Shown here: positions 34,297 to 45,095 of the stretch, in pieces
Numbering within the stretch: position 1 is the first letter of the stretch
Layout of the letters: each line of letters begins with the position of its first letter
Assembly: GCF_016920785.2 (NCBI RefSeq)
Contig: NW_024609880.1
Location: forward strand, 61,939,830 to 62,003,829
Length of the DNA stretch: 64,000 nucleotides
Direction of reading: 5' to 3'
DNA from: Ixodes scapularis
Taxonomy: Eukaryota > Arthropoda > Arachnida > Ixodida > Ixodidae
Position numbers and translations under genes: made by a program
Notes under the pieces: model-generated
What the model was told of the DNA's origin: nothing
The model's database searches: none
What the model saw: the letters and a program-made list of their open reading frames with translations, nothing else

Positions 34297-34640
34297 TTGT
34301 TGGGCTTACATAATAGCGTGTCTGGCTTGCAAACAAAGTGTCGTGGGTTCGAATCCCACCTAACTTTCTTTCAATTTTTCTTAACGTAAATTAATTACTT
34401 TATAGAAGGAAATCACTTGAGACATGCGGCCACCTTTGATTCGTATTACATGTTATGTTTTTAATCACTTTCATTCCACGCGTGGCGTCACGTTTTGCAT
34501 GAGCGTTGTGGGTTGTTTGAAATTCCCGCGCGAGGTCATGTGGCTCTGACCTTCTGACCCTATCGACCAATCAGGATTTTTGCGGCACGCCACTGCCGCC
34601 AAAAGTTTGGCGACACGAGCTCCTCAACGCTCTCGTGTTA
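34297..34640 (+). repeat. tRNA-related SINE B, copy 1
   Basis: The head ends in a consensus pol III B box with its T-arm stem (GTGGGTTCGAATCCCACC, about 34346-34363), preceded by GCGTGTCTGGCTTGCAAAC. The A box is degraded, so this is not an intact tRNA gene. The body runs through TAATTACTTTATAGAAGGAA, CACTTTCATTCCACGCGTGG, CCCGCGCGAGGTCATGTGG and GACCAATCAGG to about 34640. A matching copy lies in the opposite orientation at 46602-46940. No poly-A tail is evident. Confidence 0.7.
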
Positions 34641-35335
34641 AGACCTTTCGCGCAAAAAGACGCAATAAGAATAGAAAAATAAAGCAAATGATTCACATTG
34701 AGGTGAAGAAAAACTGGGAAATCGAAGATGACTTGTGTGCCTAGAATAACGAGACAATTATATAAGCTTCATGTTTTAAAGTAGTTAGAAACAAGATCGT
34801 GACATAATCTTGGGCTCACTACACGCAATCTTAAAGAACTTGTGCACGACTTTCTTTTCAATAAAATACAAATAATACGGGCCAGCCATGAAAGAGCTTG
34901 CGCACAAATATGAGTAGGCCCGTTTCAATCATATCGCGTCACCAGTTTACTGCTTGTGGCGACGTACCTTTTATAGTTTACGGTTACACACAAAACAAAA
35001 ACGTAAGCATCCACACTCCACGTTATGTCCGCGCTCAAAAACGCGAAAGAGCTCAGACGCAAGGATAACATTGCATCAGAGCACGCCACGTCGTTGCACC
35101 AGTCGGTCCATTATTTCGCTGCCCAATAGCACCACCGCTCGGTCTGAAGAAATAAAAACAAAAATCAGAGGTTAAGTAAAAACAAATAAGGCTCCAGATC
35201 GCCAACGGCTCCCCGGAGGAGACCCAATACCCAGGCAGAAAAGGACGCCAAGAGCACCACCAAGAAAGAGGAAAAAATGCCTTCAAGCGTCGCCGAAGGC
35301 GAAGAAGCAAATAGTGGGGAACGGCGGCAAGGGGA
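34641..35335. other. Non-coding stretch
   Basis: AT-rich to about 35000, then more GC-rich with an open basic frame (KRKKCLQASPKAKKQ region near 35270-35310) that stops within the following block. No family recognised. Confidence 0.4.
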
Positions 35336-35788
35336 GTGTGGGTAAAGCGCGCCCGGCGATCCTGGCCTTCCGAGAAAGTTGTCGGCGCTGTTGCCCGCTG
35401 CCCCGGATCAGAAGATTACCGTCAGCAGCAGCCAGCGTATTCCGAGCAAGGCTGGCCTCTTTCCATTGCTTCGGTTCGCTCTCCCGAGGTTTGCGACGAC
35501 GCGGGTAAGCGACAGCAACCCTGGGGGACTAAGGTCGGATCAGCATCAAAAGCAGGTGCTTTCAACGCCACTTTCTCCGAGGAGTGGGCGAACCCGAGTG
35601 CGGGTCACGTGACACACCACTATCTTTCGGCTTTGCTCACCGACCAAGTCCCCAAGACCGCGGAACCAAACGCGCTCGTCTACCTCATCTCGGATCACAC
35701 CGGCAGACGGGTTCTGTGCTGCGTCGTGGAAGGCAGAATGGCGATCCTTCGGAAACGGCCTTTGTTGTGCGAGTGCGAGTGCATATAA
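35336..35788 (+). CDS. Hypothetical 150-codon open frame
   Basis: A plus-strand frame of 150 codons in GC-rich DNA, ending ILRKRPLLCECECI. Its middle reads ASKAGAFNATFSEEWANPSA and its end VYLISDHTGRRVLCCVVEG. Two other plus frames of 64-77 codons overlap it, so chance cannot be excluded. A GGTAAG donor-like site at about 35505 lies inside. No domain, signal peptide or polyadenylation signal supports it. Confidence 0.2.
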   Translation: MWVKRARRSWPSEKVVGAVARCPGSEDYRQQQPAYSEQGWPLSIASVRSPEVCDDAGKRQQPWGTKVGSASKAGAFNATFSEEWANPSAGHVTHHYLSALLTDQVPKTAEPNALVYLISDHTGRRVLCCVVEGRMAILRKRPLLCECECI

Positions 35789-36791
35789 AGCGTTTAGTAT
35801 AAGTGACGCCTTCTGGCTTGCGCGTTCAATAGCGCCGCACGAAATTCATACAGGCCAGTGCACAGGAGGCGCTTCGGTCGGCTGCTAGACAGCGCGTCTG
35901 GTGGCCCAAAAGGGCAACTTTAAGCAGGCAATCCCACGGAACGATTGGACACGACAGCCTGCGTCGCAGTTGGGCAGAGCACTCTGAACCGCTTTGTGGC
36001 AGTCACAGAAGCTCCAGAAGTTCTGTTCTAATAAAGTTGGGGGGAAAATCCACGCGTTTTACAGAGTCACCCTTAACTTTGTAAATCGAAGGCAATCTAA
36101 TGAATGGGCTAATTCGGGGGAATAAATTCCCCGCCGCCTGCTCTATAGCCGTGCTGCCGGACTGGATTCGCGTTTTTTTAATTATTTTTTTTATGAGCAC
36201 TTTTTTGTTACAGGAAAAAGCATCCGCATTTTCCTGCGCGGGAACACTGGTGCCCTACTATCCTTAATGCCCCTTGATAAGGGCGGTGCTTAGAAAAACC
36301 GCAAACCGTTGTTATGGTAACGCGCAGTGATATTGGTCGCGCCAAGGTCAATTTGGAGCATCATCGCACTGGAAGCGTTCCTTGCCATTATCAGTGTCTT
36401 TTGCACTGTACATGCAATTTACTTATCAAACATGCGTATCTCCACAGATCTCTTATACTAGTATCGTTCTTCTTGCGTATTTCAATGCCAAAACATTATT
36501 TTTCGATGCTTCCAATCACCGACGCCACATGCAGGACGGTACACAGATACGCTTGTTTCGCCGGTGTGGGGATAGCAGAATCCCGTATAAAAGAAAGGTC
36601 TCCATAAAGCTACCTGTCATCAGCGAATCTAGACCGGCGCACTAAGAAGATACTGGTCAGTGCATTAACCAAAATGGTGACCATACCGGGAACTTGCCGC
36701 TACTTTTCCAGGATTCAGTTACATTAGTAAGACCTAACTGCCGTTAAGGGTTCCCCCGAAACTAGGGTACTACACAGTACAGTTTGACTTA
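35789..36791. other. Non-coding stretch
   Basis: A T-rich acceptor-like run (about 36180-36212, TTTTTTGTTACAG) is followed by only 17 open codons. Nothing else is supported. Confidence 0.4.
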
Positions 36792-36910
36792 CGTTTCCAG
36801 GGAGCAGCTTGGCACGCGGCATACAAAGCACAGATGGGCCGGTGGTCCGCGGTCGTTTCACAACGTAGCTAGTCAAAACGTCGTCACGAGCACCCGTGCG
36901 ACTGAGACTT
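36792..36910 (-). CDS. Candidate exon with GTAAGT donor
   Basis: On the minus strand an open frame of about 40 codons (including LTSYVVKRPRTTGPSVLC) ends at a strong donor, GGAAAC|GTAAGT (GT at 36791-36790). The proposed acceptor CCCAAGTCTCAG near 36912-36923 is weak. The plus strand is also open here. Unrecognised. Confidence 0.2.
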
Positions 36911-38540
36911 GGGCCTATTCACTTGACTCTACAAGCTACTCTGGTTTTGTTGATGAGGGAAAAAAAATTGCCAATAAAACGTGCAATGACACAAAAATTT
37001 CTAAAGATGACGAAAAGGTTGATATGCAATAAACCCTTTCCAAAGTCACATGCCTATTGATAGAAGGTCGTAACGCCTGCACGATGACGGAAGAACCGAC
37101 ACCGAGGAACCAGAAAATCGATACCTACAAAAGGTTGTGATGAAATGGGATTAGTAGCATTAGTATGGTTACATCTTGGACCATGTCTTTTGTATCCGCC
37201 ACAATGCAGGGATTCCACAGCTTCCTTTCCACGGGGCGCACAATTCTGAAAGGAGCCTTTTTAAAATTTTGGCGACAAAATAGCTTGTCGTTTTCTTTAG
37301 AATGCTTTGAAAAGAAGCGTCAAAAAACATTATAAAGGAACCAATGGAAGAGACAAAGAAACATTTTATAAATTGACATGCCCGAGAGGCGGTCTCACCG
37401 ACGCCACTAGGGTTAATTCGATTGACGTTCCCCTGAATGAAACACGCATATTTTTGTTCCTGGTATTATTTCCTCCAAAACATTAACTACAACAAAAAGA
37501 GTGGACAAAAAAAGCCCGAGAAACTAGTAATTCCTGGTGAGCAACCGTTCATATCGACCTCTTCGAGGATCATCACTCAAAATGGCAGCACATGGAAAGT
37601 GTCTCAACCTATTTCTCGCCCGAGCCGCATTGATTTTCATTCCGAAGGGTGGTCGGACGCCTGAATCGGACTACATATGAACGATACAAAAAGGTGTAGA
37701 GGCTGAAAGGAAGAACTAATCATCGATCAACTTTTCCCGATGCATTATTCTTATATTTCAGACTTCCGTGAGAAAGGAAGTGCCGAAACATGTTTTGTGG
37801 TAATAGTAAACGCAAAAAAGAAAAAAAACAATGCAGTGAAGCATTGCCTTCTCGCACCCCAATCTGAAATAATAAATTTACCTTCATTCTTCGAATGATG
37901 TCGGAATACAATTCCCGTGTATTTCCGTGATAATCCGAGGGCTGTGTGGTTGATTTTGGACTGGTTTCTTTTTTCATTTTTTTTTCTGATTTCGAATCAC
38001 GTGATGTGGTCATACGATCTATAGACGTTTTCTATTTCCTGTCGCTCTCAGTCACGTGGCTACCGTATCTGGTATGCGGGACGAAAAAATAATAAAACAT
38101 TTGAATCTCGAATATGCGAGACAATTTGGTTGAGGCAAGACAAGGATCTGGCAATCACGCATTTTTCCTAAATACCTTCCAGCGATGTGGAGAGATCAAA
38201 ACGATGTTTTACCGCATATCAGAAGTGACAACATTCAAGATGGCTGAACTCTTACTGAAAAGGTGTATAGGGGTTATTTACTGAGCGCCATATTTGAGCG
38301 CGCTGTTCACAGAGCACGCTCAGAACCAGCTCACGCTTATTTGCGGTGAAAAACTCGCGAGGGGCACTGCTGTTTTCCTCACTATGGATAATGCACGTGC
38401 TACCCACGCAGTTATATTTTAATTTTCATACTGTATATAGGAGCTTGGCATTGTACGCGCTTGTACCAGCAGAGGAAGTTGAAGTATCCTCGATCTGGGT
38501 TGTGAAAAGAGTCCATCTAAGAGGCGATGCCAAAACGTCT
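36911..38540. other. Non-coding stretch, AT-rich
   Basis: No domain-bearing frame. Short plus and minus frames around 37437-37664 and 37720-38013 are not supported. A segment near 38300-38335 (CACGCTCAGAACCAGCTCAC) resembles pieces near 41860 and 43960 and may belong to repeat D. Confidence 0.45.
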
Positions 38541-38544
38541 CGCC

Positions 38545-38650
38545 GCGAATAGACTGCTAAGCCCAACAATCTTCATGGTATAGAATGCACCTTGCAATTG
38601 AACTGTGGAAGCTTGCCGTCACCACGCGCTCAGCGGCCGCTGACTCAGGG
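38545..38650 (+). repeat. Dispersed repeat D, copy 1
   Basis: Shares AGACTGCTAAG...CAATCTTCATGGT and CTGTGGAAGCTTGCCGTCAC then CACGCGCTCAGC with copies at 41875-42030, 45096-45215 and, inverted, 40045-40150. No tRNA head or protein. Confidence 0.6.
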
Positions 38651-38722
38651 ATTGCCTGTAGTTAATACTGCTGCACCGGTGACCTATTATTACGCGCGTC
38701 ACTACAGGGCAAATGTGGAGTA

Positions 38723-39418
38723 TACCCTAGTTACACGAGTGCTCCTAATGATCGTTGAGCCAACGATCGTTGGCATCTTCCAACCGTCATTGAGCTCAAC
38801 TGAGTCGCCGGCTGTTGCACGGTACATAAGCCTAACAACCCTAACTTTCAATCGCAGTTGAAACCAAAAATAAATCAAAACTGATGTTACATTACCCTTT
38901 TTTTAAAGTGATAGAAATTAATTAAATGCACACCCTTGATTCATTATGAACGTTTACCACAAAATATAACGAACTTCTTTTTTTTAGAATAAACAAACGA
39001 GAATTAGAACGTTTCACACGAATTCAAACGAGGCAAGCAAAACGAAGGACTTATCGGCACTGACATCACAATGGCCGCGCTCGACGAGCGAGGGCTTCCG
39101 CGACGTGCAGTGATCGTTTTAGCGGCAGCTCTGGCCCCGAATCGTACCTGCGCCGATAATATTTGCTGCTACGATACTTTATAGATACCTGCCCCAATCT
39201 TCGGCAATATTAAGTGCTTCGCTGGCGCTGGCCATCGGCGGCAATGCGGCGGACGCCGTCAATTTATCAGTTAACTGAGGTATAGGCCAGCTCAGTTGAA
39301 CTTAATGACCGTCAGCGGCTTATTGAGATTTGGCGCCGCCGCGTAACTACGGCCGATCGCGATTGAGTTAACTGTCGTTGGCTCAATCACACTTAAGAGT
39401 GCCTGTGTAACTAGGGTA
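38723..39418. mobile_element. Mariner-like non-autonomous element, CCCTAGTTACAC ends
   Basis: TACCCTAGTTACAC at 38723 recurs exactly inverted at 39405-39418, and weaker pairing continues inward (TTGAGCCAACGA motif on both arms). The element spans about 694 bases with TA at each outer edge, fitting a Tc1/mariner-type TA target. The interior has no transposase frame. Confidence 0.65.
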
Positions 39419-39523
39419 TTAAACAAGTAGTGCCGTGCGATGTACCAGCTCAACGCACAGCGTTCCTGTTTCAGCAGGTGAGTGTTGAGCTCAAAATAAT
39501 ATGCCCTGATTTTTCTTTACTAC

Positions 39524-39640
39524 GTTTCAAACCTGCGGCAATGTGTTGGCGTGAGAGAGTTTCCAGGGGCTTGGGCTTCTTCAGAGAGCGATGTAAGGAC
39601 TCGCTGCTGATGTACGCTCATAAACGCGCAGTGTCTTGCT
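39524..39640 (+). repeat. Dispersed repeat E, copy 1
   Basis: TACGTTTCAAACCTGCGGCA and the following 100 bases match the reverse complement of 46405-46540 at most positions, including AATGTGTTGG, TTCCAGGGGCTTG and ATGYAAGGACT. Confidence 0.6.
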
Positions 39641-40640
39641 CACGCGGTAGAGTAGGTTGTGTTCAGATCGACCTGGGTAACACGCTGATATTACAGTAAC
39701 GTCAGAGCCACTAAAAAAAAACTGTTCCATCATACGGACCGCTTACAACATGTAAGCACAGAAGCGACAAGAGACGAGCAGACATCGCGAATGGTCCTGT
39801 TCCGTCCAGTGCAAAATTTTCCCACTAGGTGCCGTCCGTTTTGCTGGAGTCGCGAATAAGGGGTAATTAGTGTTACTGAATACTGCGTTAGAGTACCGCA
39901 TTCCCATCGTTTAATGTAATCCCAATAACAGTCTCACTCTAGCCGAGTGTGTTTTGACTTTCTCCTTTATCACTGAACAGTAGCTGTCACGTGAGACGTT
40001 TGCCGTCACTATCCCCGTCACTGGTTCGAATCGCCTCCATGAGACACCATACAGGTGGGATTCACTGGCGGCCATAACTGAGCTCGCTGCTGCTGAGCAC
40101 GCGCTGACGGCAAGCTTCCACAACACTTCCAACACGCACATTGCCCACCATGAGGTTGTATTCGTTGCGAGACCACAAATAAGAACTCATCCCGTGTATG
40201 CGCTGTGACCAATCATCAAGAATATGGTGTCCAGTGCAGCGCACCGAGTCGCGTCTCAGTCATTGAACGCCGTGACACACGTATTTTTAGGGAATGGCAT
40301 CATAATGTTCGGTATTTCGCGGACCTTTCATGCCTGCTTGCTGTACCTTCGGCTGCAGAAGCAGGTCAGAAAACAACAAAAGTCTCCTCCGATTCATGTC
40401 AGGCAACAACGCTACTGCGAAGGGGAAGAGTACTTGGCTTGTCATTATCAATCGAAAGAATTTCAAGCGTAATGCAGGAAGCAAGCTTCATGAGGTGAAT
40501 GTAGTTCATTGGTCTTCATCGCGAATCGCTCATCGCATTGCAGCCGACCAGGCTGCAAGGTGATGAATCAGCTTGCTTTGGCTTGCTTCGAATGGGCTTG
40601 CTTTGGCACGGACAGGCACGGACCTTGGCACAGTAAAACT
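39641..40640. other. Non-coding; contains inverted repeat D copy
   Basis: Overlapping frames on both strands without domains. The only recognised content is the minus-strand repeat D copy at about 40045-40150. Confidence 0.4.
40045..40150 (-). repeat. Dispersed repeat D, inverted copy
   Basis: In reverse complement it reads TTGTGGAAGCTTGCCGTCAG then CGCGTGCTCAGCAG and TATGGCCGCCAGTGAA, matching the plus-strand copies at 38545, 41875 and 45096. Confidence 0.6.
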
Positions 40641-40694
40641 TTCAGCATTTCCACTCTGGTGAAGAAGGAAGACCAGCGAAGCTGTACTATAGTG

Positions 40695-40895
40695 GGACGA
40701 CCTCAAGGACGACGTCTAGGGCAATCTCAGGAACGACTTCTAGGACAACCTCAAGGACGACGCCTAGAGGAAGACGCCTACAGAGCAACCTCTCGGACGA
40801 CGTCTGGGACGACCTCAAGGACGACCTTGAAGACGACGCCTACAGGGCGACCTCTCGGACGACGTCTAGGATGACTTCTAGGACGACGCCTAGAG
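40695..40895 (+). repeat. GGACGAC minisatellite inside repeat C
   Basis: About a dozen imperfect 15-base units alternate between GACGACGTCTAGGAC and CTCAAGGACGAC forms. The 15-base period preserves a reading frame, which explains the Gly-Arg-Arg-Leu-rich open frame over it. It is not evidence of a protein. Confidence 0.75.
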
Positions 40896-40900
40896 AAATT

Positions 40901-40940
40901 CAGCCTTTCCACTCTGGTGAAAACCAGAGTGGAAAGGCTG
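40901..40940. repeat. 40-base perfect hairpin
   Basis: CAGCCTTTCCACTCTGGT pairs exactly with ACCAGAGTGGAAAGGCTG across a GAAA loop. It is the start motif of repeat C facing its own inverse. Confidence 0.85.
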
Positions 40941-41536
40941 GAAAGGTCGCAGCCATCTATAAGCAACGGTGGTAACAAGACAACCAGGAAGCCGGTTGTC
41001 TAGTTGCCGCGGTCGCTCATAGATGGCGGTAGATGCCCGCAGTTTTGTGTCGACATTTACTTGGTGATGGACACGAAACTGGGGAAACTAGCCCTTAACA
41101 GCTCCGCTTTAAAACAACAACATCAAGGAAGCTTTGAAAGCACGGTTTTCGATAGGCACTGTGGCTAGCGATCTGAGATGGAATGCGAGAGCAACGACAA
41201 ACAATACAGCCCACGCAATCTAGCGGGCAGCCAGCCAAACAGCGAAGTAGCAACGGCGGTCTTTAGCCCGTGGGCACACCCCCGGCGAGCGTTATCTCCC
41301 TCCTTCTCCTCCGCCGCGCTCATGATATTAATAGAGATTTGCGCGTTATCAGATGTGCGCTCGCCCTCGCGGCCGCGGCGCACAGGAGAACGTCATTGGG
41401 GCGGTGCGCATCTGACCAATAGCACTTAGAGCACAAGGCCTGCGCGTTTTCTCATTTAAGCATCATCATTAGTAGGTCCCCTTAGCGCAACCTATGTAGC
41501 CCGGATGAGCACCACAGTCTGCGACATCGTCTGCTA

Positions 41537-41627
41537 CAGGCACGTAGCCGGGGGGGACCTCCTCCCCCTCATACAGCATTTTGTCATGGGCGAGCCCCCC
41601 CGAAACAAAATCCTGGCTACGTGCCTG
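41537..41627. mobile_element. hAT-like MITE, CAGGCACGTAGCC termini, copy 2
   Basis: A 91-base element with CAGGCACGTAGCC and GGCTACGTGCCTG ends and a G-rich then C-rich interior. Flanks GTCTGCTA and GCCTGCTC agree at 6 of 8 positions, consistent with an eroded 8-base target duplication as in the copy at 30468. Confidence 0.75.
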
Positions 41628-41874
41628 GCCTGCTCCATCGCCCGCTTCAGTGTGGTCATAATAGACTGATTGAAACGTTTATTATGTGAACCATACCTGA
41701 CCTATTGGGCCTCATGTGGCATGCGGGAGCGGAAAGGGGGGCTTAGCGGTGATGATGGGTTAGATGGATGTACCAAATACTTCGATGTACCGTCCAGTCC
41801 CGGAGGATCGGAGTTAGGAGATGATTGGTGAAAATACTAGTATTCGGTCAGCCGGTCATGCTCAGAACGAGCTC

Positions 41875-42030
41875 ACATTAATAAGCTGCTAAAATCGGTA
41901 ATCTTGATGGTGTCGCACAAGCTCACATTAATAGACTGCTAAGACCGGCAATCTTAATGGTGTCGCATGCACGTTGCAAATGGACTGCGGTAGTTCGCTA
42001 TCAGTCGCGCACGCAGCTATGGCGGCCGGT
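41875..42030 (+). repeat. Dispersed repeat D, copy with internal duplication
   Basis: The unit AGCTCACATTAATARRCTGC then AATCTTRATGGTGTCGCA occurs twice in tandem (about 41870 and 41930), followed by the CGCGCACGCAGCTATGGCGG end seen in the copy at 45096. Confidence 0.6.
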
Positions 42031-42106
42031 GAATGCGGCGTAGTTGTGACGTGTACTCTCGTTAAGCTTCGGAGTGTTTGTCGCTTGGGGCAGGTCGGGG
42101 ATCTAC

Positions 42107-42278
42107 TATACTCCGTTTCACCTTATGGTGTACCGCAGCGAAGGCTGGAAGCGCGAGCTCATAGCGTTGACAGCTGCCCTTACTGCACGAGAGCTTGTGC
42201 CGCCAAGATCTGCCCCAGAGCAAGGAGCTCGCGCTTACAGCCTTTCCTGCGGTACAACATAAGGTGAAACAGAGCATA
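42107..42278. mobile_element. TA-site foldback MITE family, copy B
   Basis: Starts TATACTCCGTTTCACCTTAT and ends ATAAGGTGAAACAGAGCATA, 172 bases, with inner arms GGAAGCGCGAGCTC/GAGCTCGCGCTTACAGCC. Same length and layout as copies A and C. Confidence 0.85.
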
Positions 42279-42320
42279 ACAAAAAGTCATGCGCAGGCCA
42301 TGTCTTCTATGTGAAGGGGG

Positions 42321-42900
42321 GATCGGTGGCCGAGTGGTTTAGCGCACACCAGCTCGGAGCAGGTGGAGATAAAGCTCGTGCTGCAGAAACCAGGGATCCT
42401 GGACTCAATCCCGGGGGGATCGGTGGCCGAGTGGGCTGAAGCGCACACCCAGCTCGACGCGCGTGGTGCGAAAGCTCGCGCTGCAGAACCCAGGGATCCT
42501 GGGCTCGAGCCCCACCCCTGCCCGTTTCGATCTGGATGAGCATCGTACCGGCGTGCGGTCGTGTATCACTACTGCGTGGTGCACGTTAAAGACCCCAGGC
42601 TAGCGGTTGTACTGCACTGGCTAAATTGCTCATCTACAGTGTAAACCAGTGTCGCCCCTAATGGCAGACCAACCTTACGCTGTATAAATCACTCAAACGT
42701 CCAATTTGACTTTGACTCTATCCCCACCCCTGCCCGTTTTGATCTGGATAAGCCTCGTACCGGCGTGCGGTCGTGTATCACTACTGCGTGATGCACGTTA
42801 AAGACCCCAGGCTAGCGGTTGTACTGCAGTGGCGAAATTTCTCATCTACAGCTGGGAGACTCGTCGCCCGTTGAGGCAGACCAAGTTCCATTTCCTCTAG
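42321..42900 (+). repeat. tRNA-derived SINE A, partly duplicated
   Basis: Two tRNA-like heads follow each other (42321-42415 and 42419-42515). Both have an A box of Leu/Ser type (GGTGGCCGAGTGG); the second has a good B box (GGGCTCGAGCCCC). The body from 42538 contains CATCGTACCGGCGTGCGGTC, GTGCACGTTAAAGACCCCAG and CTAAATTGCTCATCTACAG, and is repeated at 42720-42900. The heads are too diverged from a cloverleaf to be tRNA genes. Other copies: 45993-46150 plus, 43565-43707 minus, 13990-14262 minus. Confidence 0.8.
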
Positions 42901-43229
42901 GTAGTACTGATCTTACGCGAACACTATGCGCGCGGTGCAGGAGGGTGATATCGAAGGCGGGGGCGCGTTCCCGAATCTGAACACCGCCGCCGACGCTCCG
43001 CCGTTCGGCTCGCTACCCGCTAGACAGCGTTGAAGACAGCGTGAGCTGTACTACTTGGTCGCCGTTCGCGCAGTCCAGCTCATATCGCTAGCCACCGTAT
43101 GTCACTTGATGCCCTGAGTGAAAGAGATGAATCTTGCTGGTGCTTCCGGTTTAGAGAGTCATTAATTTTATATCAAGCCAATATTGTAATTCACTGTCAG
43201 TTCTGTTCGCTTGCGTAAACCATTTGCAG
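42901..43229. other. Non-coding stretch
   Basis: GC-rich to about 43090, then AT-rich. Nothing recognised. Confidence 0.4.
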
Positions 43230-43408
43230 TGATTCCGTCGACTGCCAACTGCCTTGAGAATCGTCATGGAAAAATTATCTGTGCACGTCGCTGCAAGCTT
43301 CATCTGGGCAGCATACCAATTCTCAAACTTTCACAAGGGTTTGAGACTATGTTTTATTCGATGCTGCTGCTGTTTAGCCCTGAATGTCTTCTATGTAGTT
43401 GTAAATAA
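43230..43408 (+). CDS. Candidate cysteine-rich terminal exon
   Basis: An acceptor-like run (TTCTGTTCGCTTGCG...CATTTGCAG, AG at 43228-43229) is followed by an open frame of 59 codons. The stop TAA (43406-43408) sits inside an AATAAA signal (43404-43409). Residues include NCLENRHGKIICARRCK, with cysteines near the start and a CLLCSCK end, which could be a secreted cysteine-rich peptide tail. A second frame is open over the same DNA, and I recognise no family. Confidence 0.25.
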
Positions 43409-43564
43409 ATCGATGAAATGCTGCTGTGTTTATACGACGGTCCTTCGAAAACCCAGAAAACCTTAAAACATTGCATGGGCATAATGGGATGACAGAAAGA
43501 GAGGGCTAAGCTCTAAGCAATAAAGTTCATCACTGTAACGGTAAAACGGCATAGACCATCCTCG

Positions 43565-43707
43565 CCAAGTAGACTATTGATCTGTCTGGATATTTAGGTA
43601 GTGAGAGGTGACTCACCTCAAAATTAGATATTTGACCAGTGCGGTATGACTTTTAACCTGGGGTCTTTAACGTAAACCACGGAGTAATTATTACACGAGT
43701 GCAGCTG
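43565..43707 (-). repeat. tRNA-derived SINE A, body fragment
   Basis: In reverse complement it reads GTGTAATAATTACTCCGTGG, ACGTTAAAGACCCCAGG and ATACCGCACTGGTCAAAT, matching the SINE A body at 42570-42640. The tRNA-like head is not recognisable. Confidence 0.65.
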
Positions 43708-44420
43708 GACGACACTGCAAATTCTGTCGTAAATAATTTGGGGTGGCCATTCACGTGGCTACACATTTCCCCGAAACATGTGTCAGCAACTCCAACGGCG
43801 CGCTATGCTTACAGTTATCGTACAGTGTACCATGCAAGACTCCAAAGTGACGGTACGGATATGGATGCATTTGAGCGCCACGGCACGGACCTCGGGAGTT
43901 TACGTACTCTTGAGACCTATTCTGTGACTCAAGGGCAACTGAAGGCGATGTTTAGAGCGCATGCACAGAACGAGCTCACATTAAAGGAATTGTATGGTAA
44001 CATTTTGTCTTTCACAAAACAAATTATATCGTTACTGCTTTTAAGAAAATAATCCGCGCAATATCCAAATTTTTAATCCTGCGCCGCACAAGACCATTTC
44101 CGGAATTCAGACTGGCAACTTTGATCACTACCATCATCTGAAAAATGGCATATGTGCTATACTAATGGCGGCCATCTGCTTAGTGATGAAGAAGTTAAAG
44201 ATGCTCCTAAACAGATGATTCGATGCCAATACATTCTAGATGTTACCGCGACGTGAAGCAGGAATTGGATGCAAGAACTGCGTAAGCACTCGTTTCTAAC
44301 TCGGGCCTAGTCAATCCGCTAGTAGCAGACACTCGGCTTCAAAGCCCCTTGATATCTAGAATTTTATCAAGGCGTCTATGTGGGCTGGCGCTTCGTTCTG
44401 ACTGGTTGCATCTTTTTCGC
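43708..44420. other. Non-coding stretch
   Basis: A plus frame at 43699-44052 has no domain. A GTAAGC donor-like site at about 44283 follows a 14-codon frame after an ATTCTAG acceptor-like site; too little to call. Confidence 0.35.
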
Positions 44421-44701
44421 CATCGACACTGCAAGAGATTGAAAAACAACTGGAAAGTGACGCGCGCATTCTCATTTATCGTTGGCTTGCAAATGTGACG
44501 GTGACCCATACAATACTGCAGACCACAGGTACAATGTACCACAGGCTCATTGCCACTATTAATACGGTAAAAGTTAAACTGCCATTTGAGACACCAGATG
44601 ACGCTGAATTCCGGCAAGGGTCTATTGTAAACATAGCCCAACTGCTCAGATTGCACCCGCAAAACACACGGCGTTTTTGTTGGCAAAAGCGGAAGCTCTG
44701 A
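44421..44701 (+). CDS. Hypothetical open frame
   Basis: A plus-strand frame of about 90 codons (LQEIEKQLESDARILIYRWL onward, then INTVKVKLPFETPDDAEFRQ) has a protein-like composition and ends at a TGA near 44701. No start, splice pair or family is identified. The opposite strand is also open for 125 codons. It may be a fragment of a mobile-element protein. Confidence 0.2.
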
Positions 44702-45095
44702 CGTAAAAACGTGCAAAGAGAGCCACCTCAGCTTTCGACTGCTGTCTGAGTAAAATGACTTCGTTCTAAGAAAGACAAGATTTACGGTATTGAGGGAAGC
44801 TCGATTGTTCGACGATGATCTTAGTATGCACCATCAACCACGTTTATCAAAGCCGGAAAGAAGTCAACGCCCGCGACTCGGGCGTTACCATGCCTGATGT
44901 GACGTCACGACACAACCAGTCGTGCACACTTGCGAAATTTGGCGTGAAGCTTCGTATTGACGTTTATAATTGATATAACGAATATTGGGGCAACTTTTAA
45001 TTAATTAAATATCACATCTGACTATATTCAGGCCCTCTCTACGTTACCAGCGCAAAAACTTAGTACGCTCCGGGTATCACCGGACATTCCCTTTA

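Larger units (their letters stand above)
40645..41115 (+). repeat. Dispersed repeat C, copy 2, carrying a minisatellite
   Basis: Starts TTTCCACTCTGGTGAAGAAG and ends GGGGAAACTAGCCCTTAACA as in copies 1 and 3, but is expanded by the GGACGAC-rich array at 40695-40895. A second start motif at 40901 forms a hairpin with its own inverse. Confidence 0.7.

Noticed and set aside
34297..34365. Intact tRNA gene
   Set aside because: The B box is good, but the A box and acceptor stem are not recognisable and the same head recurs in a diverged SINE copy.
39430..39483. Exon ending CAGCAG|GTGAGT
   Set aside because: Good donor but no acceptor, and the upstream edge is the end of the mariner-like element.
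40509..40874. 121-codon Gly-Arg-Arg-Leu-rich frame
   Set aside because: The 15-base minisatellite period keeps the frame open. No independent protein evidence.
42321..42515. Tandem Leu/Ser tRNA genes
   Set aside because: A boxes are good, but stems do not pair and the heads continue into SINE bodies.
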